This document shows, one piece after another, positions 8,340 through 15,185 of a stretch of 49,389 nucleotides of DNA (its first letter is position 1; each line of letters opens with the position of its first letter). Source of the stretch: Actinomycetota bacterium (GTDB lineage: Bacteria; Actinomycetota; Actinomycetes; Streptosporangiales; Streptosporangiaceae); contig PMSW01000101.1 of assembly GCA_003168215.1 (NCBI GenBank), positions 7,426 through 56,814 on the forward strand. Reading direction: 5' to 3'. Made by a program: the position numbers and the translations under genes. The notes beneath the pieces are model-generated. The model was not told the DNA's origin. It ran no database searches and saw only the letters and a program-made list of their open reading frames with translations.

Positions 8340-9481
8340 CTCAGGGCCGTGCCGCTGTCCTGGCCATCGACGGCGGGAACAGCAAGACCGACGTCGCGCT
8401 GGTCGCCGGGGACGGCGCCCTGCTGGCGGCCGTCCGCGGTCCGGGGTCGAACGCGCACATCATCGGGCTGGACCGGGCCATGTCGATCATCGCGGAGCTG
8501 GCCGCCGCGGCCGCGCGGCAGGCGGGCCTGGCAGCCGGCGGCGCCCCGGTGGCAGAGCACGTGTCCGCGTGCCTGGCCGGGGCCGATCTTGCCGAGGATG
8601 AAGAGCGGCTCGGCGCAGCGCTGCACGCGCAACGGCACGCGCTGACGTGCACTGTCGTCAATGACACGTTCGCCATCCTGCGCGCCGGGCTGGTGCCCGG
8701 GCTGATCGACACCGGCGCGGGCCGTGCAGCCGGCGGGCATGCAGCCGACGGGCGTGCAGCCAGCGGGCGGGCAGCCAGCGGGCGGGCAGCCAGCGGGCGG
8801 GCAGCCAGCGGGCGGGCAGCCGGCGAGGGCGGTGCCCGGGTCCGGCACTGGGGCGTGGCCGTGACCTGCGGCGCCGGAATCAACTGCGTCGCGGTGGCAC
8901 CGGACGGGCGCGAGGCCAGGTTTCCCGCTCTCGGCGAGGTAACCGGTGACTGGGGCGGCGGGGAGGGACTCGGCCGGGAGGCCCTCTGGTGGGCGGTCCG
9001 GGATGAGGACGGCCGCGGGCCGCAGACGATGCTCCGCGACGCGGTGGCAGCCCATTTCGGCGTGCCGACGGCGAGCGACGTCGGCATCGGCATCCATTAC
9101 GGCAAGATTCCCGCTGACGAGCTGCTGGGGCTGGCGCCGGTGCTGCTGCGCACCGCAGCCCGCGGCGATGAGGTGGCGCGCAAGGTAGTCGCGCGGCTGG
9201 CCGACGAGATCGTGACGATGGCGGTCGCGATGATCCGCCGTCTTGGCCTGACCGGGCACGCCGTGCCGGTCATACTCGGCGGCGGCATGCTGACCGCGCG
9301 GGATCCGATGCTGACGGACGGCATCGCGGCCGGACTGACGGCCCGCGCCCCGGGGGCGTTCCTGCACATTGTGGATGTCCCCGCGGTTGCCGGGGCAGCG
9401 CTGCTCGGGCTGGATCACGTCAGGGCGCCGGTCACCGCCGAGGAGCGGCTGCGCGCGGCCTACCTGAGCCAAGAGACCTGA
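8336..9481 (+). CDS. BadF/BadG-type ATPase, N-acetylglucosamine-kinase-like
   Basis: A 381-residue member of the actin/hexokinase-fold family that includes N-acetylglucosamine kinase. It shows the first phosphate motif AIDGGNSKTDVAL, a second segment VVNDTFAILRAG near residue 110, CGAGINCVAVAPDGR near 185, WGGGEGLGREALWWA near 205 and VILGGGMLTARDP near 315. A repetitive AASGR insert of about 35 residues separates the second phosphate motif from CGAGIN, where relatives have a short loop. The GTG start overlaps the glycosidase stop (GTGA). It probably phosphorylates the amino sugar or hexose taken up by this operon and is the last gene of the unit. Confidence 0.82.
   Translation: MTQGRAAVLAIDGGNSKTDVALVAGDGALLAAVRGPGSNAHIIGLDRAMSIIAELAAAAARQAGLAAGGAPVAEHVSACLAGADLAEDEERLGAALHAQRHALTCTVVNDTFAILRAGLVPGLIDTGAGRAAGGHAADGRAASGRAASGRAASGRAASGRAAGEGGARVRHWGVAVTCGAGINCVAVAPDGREARFPALGEVTGDWGGGEGLGREALWWAVRDEDGRGPQTMLRDAVAAHFGVPTASDVGIGIHYGKIPADELLGLAPVLLRTAARGDEVARKVVARLADEIVTMAVAMIRRLGLTGHAVPVILGGGMLTARDPMLTDGIAAGLTARAPGAFLHIVDVPAVAGAALLGLDHVRAPVTAEERLRAAYLSQET
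8726..8830 (+). repeat. In-frame 15-bp minisatellite in the kinase gene
   Basis: Seven consecutive 15-bp units based on GCAGCCAGCGGGCGG. Four are identical (8756-8815); the outer ones are degenerate. Each encodes A-A-S-G-R or a close variant, so copy-number change keeps the frame. The insert falls in a surface loop between two nucleotide-binding motifs. Confidence 0.9.
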
Positions 9482-9498
9482 CCCCAGCCCGGCCGCAT

Positions 9499-9568
9499 CC
9501 CAGCCCCGCCCCGGTCCTTCCCAGCCCCGGTCCATCCCAGCCCCGGTCCATCCCAGTCCCGTCGCCAA
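9499..9568. repeat. Short tandem repeat downstream of the sugar operon
   Basis: CCAGCCCCGGTCCATC occurs twice in perfect tandem (9521-9552) with degraded copies on both sides. It lies in the 326-bp gap between the kinase and glycosyltransferase genes. No coding frame in the gap looks real. Confidence 0.7.
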
Positions 9569-9569
9569 T

Positions 9570-9625
9570 GTGGTGAATCCGGGGACCGATCACCTCCGAA
9601 CGTGCTCGGTCGCCGGATTCACCAC
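9570..9625. repeat. Long inverted repeat, possible terminator or small mobile repeat
   Basis: Outer arms GTGGTGAATCCGG (9570-9582) and CCGGATTCACCAC (9613-9625) are perfect. After a single G-G mismatch the stem continues with GACCGA (9584-9589) and TCGGTC (9606-9611), around a 16-nt loop. A 20-bp stem with one mismatch is longer than most actinomycete terminators and there is no T-run. It could end the sugar operon, act as an operator, or be a dispersed palindromic element. Confidence 0.6.
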
Positions 9626-9807
9626 CTTCGGTCGGCAGCGCTTTGGCGCCCCCCTTGGCGTCGGCGCGCCCTGCGGGTGGCCTGACCTGCGGATCTGTTT
9701 GCGGCTAAGAACTGCGGGTAGTGCGTCGCGGGGCCGGCCGGGGTACGACTACGTCAGGCGGCTGGCGGTCATGACGAGGGGATGGTGGCGAGCTGCTACC
9801 GGAAAAA

Positions 9808-10560
9808 ATGATCAGTCGATTGCCGCTGCACGCGGGCGCGGTGCCGGCGGCCGAGGGGTCCGGGCTGGCGGTGACCCGGGTCGGCGTCGTCATCCCGGCG
9901 CACGATGAGGAAGTCCTGCTGCCGGCCTGCCTGTCGGCGCTGGGCGCTGCCGCCGCGCGGGCCGGGGTGCCGGTGTCGGTGGTGGTTGTCCTGGACGCGT
10001 GCACGGACGGCACGCTGGAGGCCGTGCGCGGGGCTGACCCGGCTCCCTTCGACCGGCTGGAGCACATCGCGTGCCAGACGCGCAGAGTCGGCGCGGCGCG
10101 CGCGGCGGGCAGCCGGCACCTGATCGGCGCGCACGATCCGGCGGGACTGTGGCTGGCCACCACCGACGCCGACTCCACCGTCCCGCCCGACTGGATCGCC
10201 CGGCAGCTCGCGCACGTCAGGCGTGGCGCGCGCGCCGTGATCGGCACGGTCGAGGTTGCTGACTGGTCGCAGCATCCGCCGCAGGTCGAGCCGCGCTACC
10301 GCAGGCTGTACCGGGCGCGCGATGGCCACCGGCACGTGCACGGCGCCAACATGTCGATGGCCGCGACCGCCTACCTCGCGGCCGGCGGCTTCCCTGCGGT
10401 GGCCGCCGAGGAGGACGTCGCGATGATCGAGCGGCTGACCGCGCTGCGCGAGCCGGTTGTCTGGGCAGCGGATCTTCCCGTGACCACCAGCGCCCGGCTG
10501 CACGGCCGGGCCGCCGGCGGCTTCGCCGGTTACCTCGCTCAGCTGGCCAGCGGATCGTGA
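9808..10560 (+). CDS. Glycosyltransferase family 2
   Basis: A 250-residue soluble GT-A-fold glycosyltransferase. It contains the nucleotide-sugar entry motif GVVIPAHDEEVLLPACL near residue 30, a second strand VVVVLDACTDGTLE near 60, and the metal/nucleotide-binding TTDADSTVPPDW near 115. No membrane segments are seen. The ATG at 9808 has only a weak GGA upstream and a later GTG start at 9871 cannot be excluded. The stop overlaps the next gene by 4 nt, and the following three genes are likewise coupled. This fixes it as the first gene of a glycosyltransferase, acyl-CoA-dehydrogenase-like, PIG-L, methyltransferase cassette. It probably transfers a sugar in synthesis of a small conjugate; donor and acceptor are unknown. 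Confidence 0.82.
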   Translation: MISRLPLHAGAVPAAEGSGLAVTRVGVVIPAHDEEVLLPACLSALGAAAARAGVPVSVVVVLDACTDGTLEAVRGADPAPFDRLEHIACQTRRVGAARAAGSRHLIGAHDPAGLWLATTDADSTVPPDWIARQLAHVRRGARAVIGTVEVADWSQHPPQVEPRYRRLYRARDGHRHVHGANMSMAATAYLAAGGFPAVAAEEDVAMIERLTALREPVVWAADLPVTTSARLHGRAAGGFAGYLAQLASGS

Positions 10561-11603
10561 AGCAGCCAGCGGACCTGTCGCGCAGCCTCGGCCAGCTGCT
10601 GGCCGCGGGATCAGGCCGCCTGCCGCTGCCAGGGAGCGGGGAGACCTTGCGGCGATGGCAGGCGCTGGCCGATGTCGCCGCCCGCGACCTCGCGCTGGCA
10701 AAGCTATTCGAAGGCCATACCGATGCGCTGGCGATCATGGCCGAGCTGGGCGCCGCGGAGGTGGATCCTGCGTCAGTCTGGGGTACCTGGGCAGCCGAGC
10801 CGCCGTCGGCGCGCCTTGAGCTCAAGCGTTCCGCTCAGGGAGCGCGCCTGACCGGCCGCAAGGCATGGTGCTCCGGCGCGGAGATCGTCAGTCACGCGGT
10901 GCTCACTGCCTGGGACGACCAGGGCGCGCAGTGCCTGGCCGCAGTCGCGATCGGCCAGCCGGGGGTAACGGTGACAACCGACGGCTGGCACGCCGTCGGC
11001 ATGGGCCGTGCCGCTAGCGGGGACGTTCTCTTCGATGCCGCTGCGGCTGTCGAGATCGGAGAACCCGGCCAGTACACCGCCCGGCCCGGTTTCTGGCAGG
11101 GCGGCTGCGGGATCGCCGCGTGCTGGTACGGCGGCGCGGTCCCCTTCGCCGATGCGGTCGCGGATCTGCTGCGCCGCCGCGACGACCCGCATGCGGCGGC
11201 GCATCTCGGCGCGATCGACGCGGCACTGGCAGCGGCCCGCGCCTTGCTGACCGAAACGGCGGCCTGGATCGACGCGAACCCGGCCGCCCCGGCGCGGATT
11301 CAGGCACTGCGATCGCGGGCCGCCGTCGAGGAAACAGTCGGCACCGTGCTGTCGCATGCTGGCCGCGCGCTCGGAGCCGGCCCGCTGTGCCGGGACGTGG
11401 CGCTCGCGCAGCGCTTCGCCGACCTGCCGGTCTTTGTCCGGCAGAGCCATGCAGAACGTGACCTGGCGGAGCTTGGCCGCGGGCTGAGTAACGCCAATGG
11501 GCCGAGTGACGCTAGTGGGCTGAGTGACGGCGACGGGCTGAGTGACGGCGACGGGCTGAGTGACGACGACGGTGAGCGCAGCGGGCACGGGTGGCGGCTG
11601 TGA
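10557..11603 (+). CDS. Acyl-CoA-dehydrogenase-like protein of the PIG-L cassette
   Basis: A 348-residue FAD-binding acyl-CoA dehydrogenase homologue. The beta-domain is visible as LTGRKAWCSGAEIVSHAVLTAW (about 100-125) and a C-terminal helix has FVRQSHAERDLAELGR. It is shorter than the usual 380-400 residues and lacks the classical LQIHGG/G-E-T region of fatty-acid enzymes. It therefore probably oxidises a small carrier-bound or free intermediate. The C-terminus is a low-complexity tail made of five GLSDGD-like units. GTG 10557 overlaps the glycosyltransferase stop, and the stop overlaps the PIG-L start (GTGA). Role inferred from linkage only. Confidence 0.75.
   Translation: MKQPADLSRSLGQLLAAGSGRLPLPGSGETLRRWQALADVAARDLALAKLFEGHTDALAIMAELGAAEVDPASVWGTWAAEPPSARLELKRSAQGARLTGRKAWCSGAEIVSHAVLTAWDDQGAQCLAAVAIGQPGVTVTTDGWHAVGMGRAASGDVLFDAAAAVEIGEPGQYTARPGFWQGGCGIAACWYGGAVPFADAVADLLRRRDDPHAAAHLGAIDAALAAARALLTETAAWIDANPAAPARIQALRSRAAVEETVGTVLSHAGRALGAGPLCRDVALAQRFADLPVFVRQSHAERDLAELGRGLSNANGPSDASGLSDGDGLSDGDGLSDDDGERSGHGWRL
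11481..11570 (+). repeat. In-frame 18-bp tandem repeat at the 3' end of the dehydrogenase gene
   Basis: Exactly five 18-bp units based on GGGCTGAGTGACGGCGAC fill 90 bp. They encode GLSNAN, GPSDAS, GLSDGD, GLSDGD and GLSDDD, giving an acidic tail. The first two units have diverged while the last three are nearly identical, which suggests recent expansion. Confidence 0.9.
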
Positions 11604-12394
11604 GCGCGGCGGCAGCCGGCTTCCCGGATCCGGGCACGCCGGAGGATCGGGTCATCGCCGGGCAGGGTACGACGGCAGCGCAGTGGCGGGCCTGGATGGG
11701 CTGGCCTGGCCTGCAGGCTGCCACCGTCGATGAGCTCGTGCCGGCCGGGCACCGGCTGGTCGTCGTGGCACCGCACCCCGATGATGAAGTGCTCGGATCC
11801 GGCGGGCTGCTCGCCGGAACCGCGCACGCAGGCCGTGAGCAGCTGCTCGTGGCCGTCACCGACGGCCAGGGCAGCCACCCTGGCTCACTGCGCTGGCCGG
11901 AGAAGGAGCTAGGGGCGCAACGCCGCCGGGAGACCGCCGCGGCGCTGCGCGTGCTGGGCGCGGAGGCGTGCACCGTAGTCAGGATCGGCATCGATGACGG
12001 CAGTATCGCCGCCGCCAGGGCCGAGCTCGCCGACGCGCTGGCCGCGGTGGTCAGGCCAGCCGACGTGGTCGTCTCGCCGTGGCGATTCGACGGGCACCCT
12101 GATCATGAGGCAGTCGGGCAGACCGCGGCGGCGGTGATCGCGCAGGTGAACGGCGCCAGTCACCTCGAGGCGCCGATCTGGGCCTGGCACTGGGCCGTGC
12201 CTGGTGACCGCCGGATGCCATGGCAGCGGGCTGCGGTGCTGCACCTCGGACCGTTCCTGGCGTGGCGCAAGGGCGGAGCGGCGCGGTGTTTCACCAGCCA
12301 GCTTGAGCCCGACCCGTCGACAGGCGCGGACGCCATCCTGCCGCCATCGGTGGTGGCCCGCCTGGTGCACTCGCGGGAGGTGTTCTTCCGGTGA
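11600..12394 (+). CDS. PIG-L family zinc-dependent deacetylase
   Basis: A LmbE/PIG-L-type deacetylase of about 264 residues. The zinc-binding motif is VVAPHPDDEVLGSGG near residue 55, and the distal metal/catalytic motif is FDGHPDHEAVG near 155. The family removes acetyl groups from N-acetylglucosamine-type sugars (mycothiol MshB, bacillithiol BshB, lincomycin and teicoplanin tailoring). The ORF track starts at 11591. GTG 11600 is preferred because it gives the same GTGA overlap as its neighbours. It likely unmasks an amine on the product of the glycosyltransferase, which the next gene could methylate. Confidence 0.85.
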   Translation: MSAAAAGFPDPGTPEDRVIAGQGTTAAQWRAWMGWPGLQAATVDELVPAGHRLVVVAPHPDDEVLGSGGLLAGTAHAGREQLLVAVTDGQGSHPGSLRWPEKELGAQRRRETAAALRVLGAEACTVVRIGIDDGSIAAARAELADALAAVVRPADVVVSPWRFDGHPDHEAVGQTAAAVIAQVNGASHLEAPIWAWHWAVPGDRRMPWQRAAVLHLGPFLAWRKGGAARCFTSQLEPDPSTGADAILPPSVVARLVHSREVFFR

Positions 12395-12999
12395 CCGAGC
12401 CGGCCGACCTCGCCTATCTGAGCGCGCTCTACGCTCAGGATCGCGATCCCTGGCATCTTCGTGATGGCTGGTACGAACGCCGCAAGCTCCAGCTGCTGCT
12501 CGCCTGCCTGCCGAGGGAGAGGTATGCCGCGGCATTCGAGCCAGGCTGCTCGGTGGGCGAGGTCACCGCGCGGCTCGCCGAACGGTGCGACCGCGTCCTG
12601 GCGGCGGATTTTCACGCTGATGCGGTGGCCGCGGCCAGGCAGCGCACCGCCGGCTCGCCCCATGTCGAGGTCCGGCAGCTCATCCTCCCCCGGCAATGGC
12701 CGCCGGGCACCCGCTTCGACCTGATCGTGCTCAGCGAGATCGGCTACTTCCAGTCCGCCGCCGCGTGGGCGGAGCTGTGCGGACTGGCCGCTGGCAGCCT
12801 GGCGGGGGAGGCGACGGTACTGGCATGCCACTGGCGCCGGGACTTCGCCGAGCGGACGCTGCCCACCGATGCGCTGCATGCCCAGCTCGGCGATGCGCTC
12901 AGAATCCCCAAGCACACCAGCGTCACGGATGCCGACTTCGTGATCGACGTATGGACGGCAAGCTCCCGCAGCGTCGCCCAGGCCGACGGCCTGGCCTAA
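12391..12999 (+). CDS. SAM-dependent methyltransferase, NodS-like
   Basis: A 202-residue class I methyltransferase. The SAM-binding loop is FEPGCSVGEVTARLAE near residue 50, the acidic strand end VLAADFH near 72, and the post-II motif FDLIVLSEIGYF near 110. An N-terminal DPWHLRDGWYERRKL segment is characteristic of the NodS-like proteins found with PIG-L genes; NodS itself N-methylates a deacetylated chitooligosaccharide. Start GTG 12391 overlaps the PIG-L stop. Pairing with a deacetylase suggests N-methylation of a freshly exposed sugar amine. Confidence 0.82.
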   Translation: MTEPADLAYLSALYAQDRDPWHLRDGWYERRKLQLLLACLPRERYAAAFEPGCSVGEVTARLAERCDRVLAADFHADAVAAARQRTAGSPHVEVRQLILPRQWPPGTRFDLIVLSEIGYFQSAAAWAELCGLAAGSLAGEATVLACHWRRDFAERTLPTDALHAQLGDALRIPKHTSVTDADFVIDVWTASSRSVAQADGLA

Positions 13000-13093
13000 T
13001 GCGCGGCGCGGGCTTTCGCCTGGGGCGACAGCCTGGACGCCCGAGGCCTTTGGCGGAAGGTACGACGATTGTCCGGAGCTTGCGGAACTAGGC

Positions 13094-13561
13094 GTGATCA
13101 GCCGGCGGCAAGTAGGCCCGACCGTGCTGGTCCGCCTGGAGCGCGCAAACGCGGCCGGGCAGCTAGTTGCCCGCCTGGGCCGCCTGCGAATCCAGGTGAT
13201 CGAGGAGATGCGCGGACTCGCCCGCGATCTTGATCCGCAGCCGCTCAGCATGGTTTTGTTCGGATCGCTGGCGCGCGGGGACGCCGGCGCCGCGAGCGAC
13301 ATTGACATTCTCGCCGTCCGCCCGGCCGGCGGCGGCGAGCGCTGGGCCGCGGGCCCGACCGGGTTTTCGTCAAAAACGCAGGTTCTTACCGGGAATCGCG
13401 TCCAGATCCTCGACTACGACCTCCCCGACCTGCAGCAACGGTATGCGGCCCAAGGCGATGCCGCTGGCGCCAGGTGCTGGCAGTCGGTTGCCGGGGATGC
13501 CCTGACCCTGGCAGGCGCCGACCTGCAGGAGCTGATGGAGGCCGGCCGTGCCGCGCGGTAG
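13094..13561 (+). CDS. Nucleotidyltransferase-domain protein, N-terminally truncated
   Basis: A 155-residue protein with a minimal DNA-polymerase-beta-type nucleotidyltransferase domain: LFGSLARGDAGAASDIDILAV, containing the GSxxRG and SDxD motifs, near residues 55-75. Relatives carry an N-terminal winged helix-turn-helix ending in a wing like RRQVGPTVLVRLERANAAG, which is exactly how this protein begins. Upstream in the same open frame only ELAELGV can still be matched to the recognition-helix end; the rest of the winged helix is absent. The gene may be a decayed regulator-nucleotidyltransferase. No HEPN antitoxin partner is visible, so a toxin-antitoxin role is not supported. Start GTG 13094 is weakly supported. 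Confidence 0.6.
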   Translation: MISRRQVGPTVLVRLERANAAGQLVARLGRLRIQVIEEMRGLARDLDPQPLSMVLFGSLARGDAGAASDIDILAVRPAGGGERWAAGPTGFSSKTQVLTGNRVQILDYDLPDLQQRYAAQGDAAGARCWQSVAGDALTLAGADLQELMEAGRAAR

Positions 13562-13573
13562 TGGGCAACACCC

Positions 13574-13590
13574 CGTCAGCAAGGCTGACG
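13574..13590. terminator. Possible bidirectional terminator hairpin
   Basis: CGTCAGC-AAG-GCTGACG forms a 7-bp stem with a 3-nt loop in the 42-bp gap between two convergent genes. There is no T-run, as is common in high-GC actinomycetes. Confidence 0.45.
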
Positions 13591-13603
13591 CGGCTGCAAC
13601 GGG

Positions 13604-14221
13604 TCACCAGTGGCCGCGGTGCACCAGGTCGTCGAGGCTGCGGCGCTTGATAACTCGCGATGAGCCGCCCAGGTCGGCCGCCGGATCGGGGTGCCCGACC
13701 GCGACCGCGCCGATCGGCACGTAGCGCTCGGGCACGCCGTAGTGAGCGCGGAACCGCCCGAACAACTCGGGCACGATGCCGAAGAACAGGGCGCCCAGCC
13801 CTTCGTCGACCGCGGCGAGCAGCATCAGCAGAGCGGTGAACCCCGTGTCGATGTCCCAGTAGGGCACTGGCCAGTGCGCCTCGTCCCGGTCGGTCCAGCC
13901 CTTGTCCGGCCGGGCATAACGCTCCAGGTAGATCTCCTTGCAGGAGAGCGGAACAACCACCAGCGGCGCGTTGGCGAGCGAATCGGCCGCAGGCCCTGGT
14001 GACCCACCGCCATCGTCCTGGCCGGAGCGGACCATCTCCCAGAACGGCGCTAGCTGCTCTGCTCCCTCCAGCACCAGGAGCGCATAGCCCTGGCTGAATC
14101 CTGCTGACGGCGCGCGGTTGGCAGCTGCCAGCAGCCGCTGGGTGACCCCCGGGTCGAGTGGCTCCGCGGTGAAGGCCCGGACCATGCGGCGCTTCCTGAG
14201 CACCTCGTCGAATTCCACCAC
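13604..14221 (-). CDS. Nitroreductase family FMN protein
   Basis: A 205-residue flavoprotein of the nitroreductase superfamily. It begins FDEVLRKRRMVRAFTAEPLDP, the FMN-phosphate-binding RR(S/M)xRxF motif, followed by LLAAANRAPSAGFSQGY, the typical APS(A/G) segment near residue 40. Such proteins use NAD(P)H to reduce nitro groups, quinones or flavins. A C-terminal FGRFRAHYGVPERYVPIGAVAVGHP region is standard. It stands alone between convergent and codirectional neighbours, so its physiological substrate is unknown. Confidence 0.85.
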   Translation of the reverse strand: MVEFDEVLRKRRMVRAFTAEPLDPGVTQRLLAAANRAPSAGFSQGYALLVLEGAEQLAPFWEMVRSGQDDGGGSPGPAADSLANAPLVVVPLSCKEIYLERYARPDKGWTDRDEAHWPVPYWDIDTGFTALLMLLAAVDEGLGALFFGIVPELFGRFRAHYGVPERYVPIGAVAVGHPDPAADLGGSSRVIKRRSLDDLVHRGHW

Positions 14222-14261
14222 GCCAGCCTAAGCCGCCAGCAGCCTCAGCCGCCGGCCGCGG

Positions 14262-15086
14262 TCAGATCGCCGTCCCTGAGTCAGCGTTCCCGTGCCCGAG
14301 CAGGTAACAGGCGATCGCGGCCGCCGAGGCCACGTTGAGGGAGCTCACTCCCCCGCTCATCGGTATCCGTACGCACATGTCCGCCCCGGCCAGCCAGCGG
14401 GCCGACAGTCCGTCCCCCTCGGTCCCGAGCAGCAGGGCTATCCGGCCGCCGGCCGGCACATCGCCGATCGGCACCGCATCCGGTGCGGGCGTCAGCGCCA
14501 GCAGCCGGAACCCGGCCTCCTGGAGCCCGCCGAGCCCGTGCCGCCAGTCGTCCATCCGGGCGTACGGCATCGAGAAGACCGCCCCCATCGACACTCTGAC
14601 CGCGCGCCGGTAGAGCGGATCAGCGCAGCGGGGCGCCAGGATCACCGCGTCGAAACTGAGCGCTGCCGCACAGCGGAAGATCGCGCCTACGTTCGCGTGA
14701 TCGACGATGTCCTCGAGCACCACGATGCGGCTGGCACCATCCACCAGGTCGGCAACGGCGGGCAGCGGCAGCCGGTGCATCGAGGCGAGCGGGCCCCGGT
14801 GCACCCGGTAGCCGGTAAGGGTCTCGGCGGCGGCCGGAGCGATGATGTACACCGGGCCGGGGCAGCCGGCCGCCAGGTCGGCTAGGCCGTCCAGCTTGTC
14901 CTGCGTGATCAGCAAGGAACGCACCCGGTAGCCGGCTGCCATCGCCCGCCTGATCACCTTCTCGCCCTCGGCGACGAACAGCCCGTGCGTGGTCTCCAGC
15001 TTCCTGCGCAAGTGCACATCGGTGAGCCGGACGTAGTCCGCGAGACGCGGATCGCCGAGGTCACTGACGGGAATCAGGGGCGGCAC
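14262..15086 (-). CDS. TrmH/SpoU family RNA 2'-O-methyltransferase
   Basis: A 274-residue SPOUT-class methyltransferase. An N-terminal substrate-binding domain (KLETTHGLFVAEGEKVIRRA) precedes the knotted SPOUT domain. The three SpoU motifs are seen: VDHANVGAIFRCAAAL near 130 (motif 1), LLLGTEGDGLS near 225 (motif 2) and RIPMSGGVSSLNVASAAAIACY near 245 (motif 3, with the SAM-binding knot). It likely methylates a ribose 2'-OH in rRNA or tRNA; the target nucleotide is not predictable here. It appears to be monocistronic. Confidence 0.9.
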   Translation of the reverse strand: MPPLIPVSDLGDPRLADYVRLTDVHLRRKLETTHGLFVAEGEKVIRRAMAAGYRVRSLLITQDKLDGLADLAAGCPGPVYIIAPAAAETLTGYRVHRGPLASMHRLPLPAVADLVDGASRIVVLEDIVDHANVGAIFRCAAALSFDAVILAPRCADPLYRRAVRVSMGAVFSMPYARMDDWRHGLGGLQEAGFRLLALTPAPDAVPIGDVPAGGRIALLLGTEGDGLSARWLAGADMCVRIPMSGGVSSLNVASAAAIACYLLGHGNADSGTAI

Positions 15087-15185
15087 CTGCTCAGTCTGCC
15101 CGGGCCGGCCATGTGCCGTGCGGGGGCCTCATCCCCAGGCAGTGCCCGGGCTGGGCGAGAGTCTGTGCCCGGCCAGCGGCAGGAG

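Noticed and set aside
8726-8830. CRISPR array
   Set aside because: The repeats are directly abutting 15-bp units in a coding frame, with no spacers.
8312-9568. 418-residue minus-strand ORF over the BadF-type kinase
   Set aside because: It includes a CPPAG repeat that is only the complement of the kinase minisatellite, and no domain is visible.
12160-13308. 382-residue minus-strand ORF over the PIG-L and methyltransferase genes
   Set aside because: The plus-strand genes show zinc and SAM motifs; the antisense frame shows none.
13094-13561. MNT/HEPN toxin-antitoxin pair
   Set aside because: There is no HEPN-domain gene on either side; the downstream neighbour is a convergent nitroreductase.
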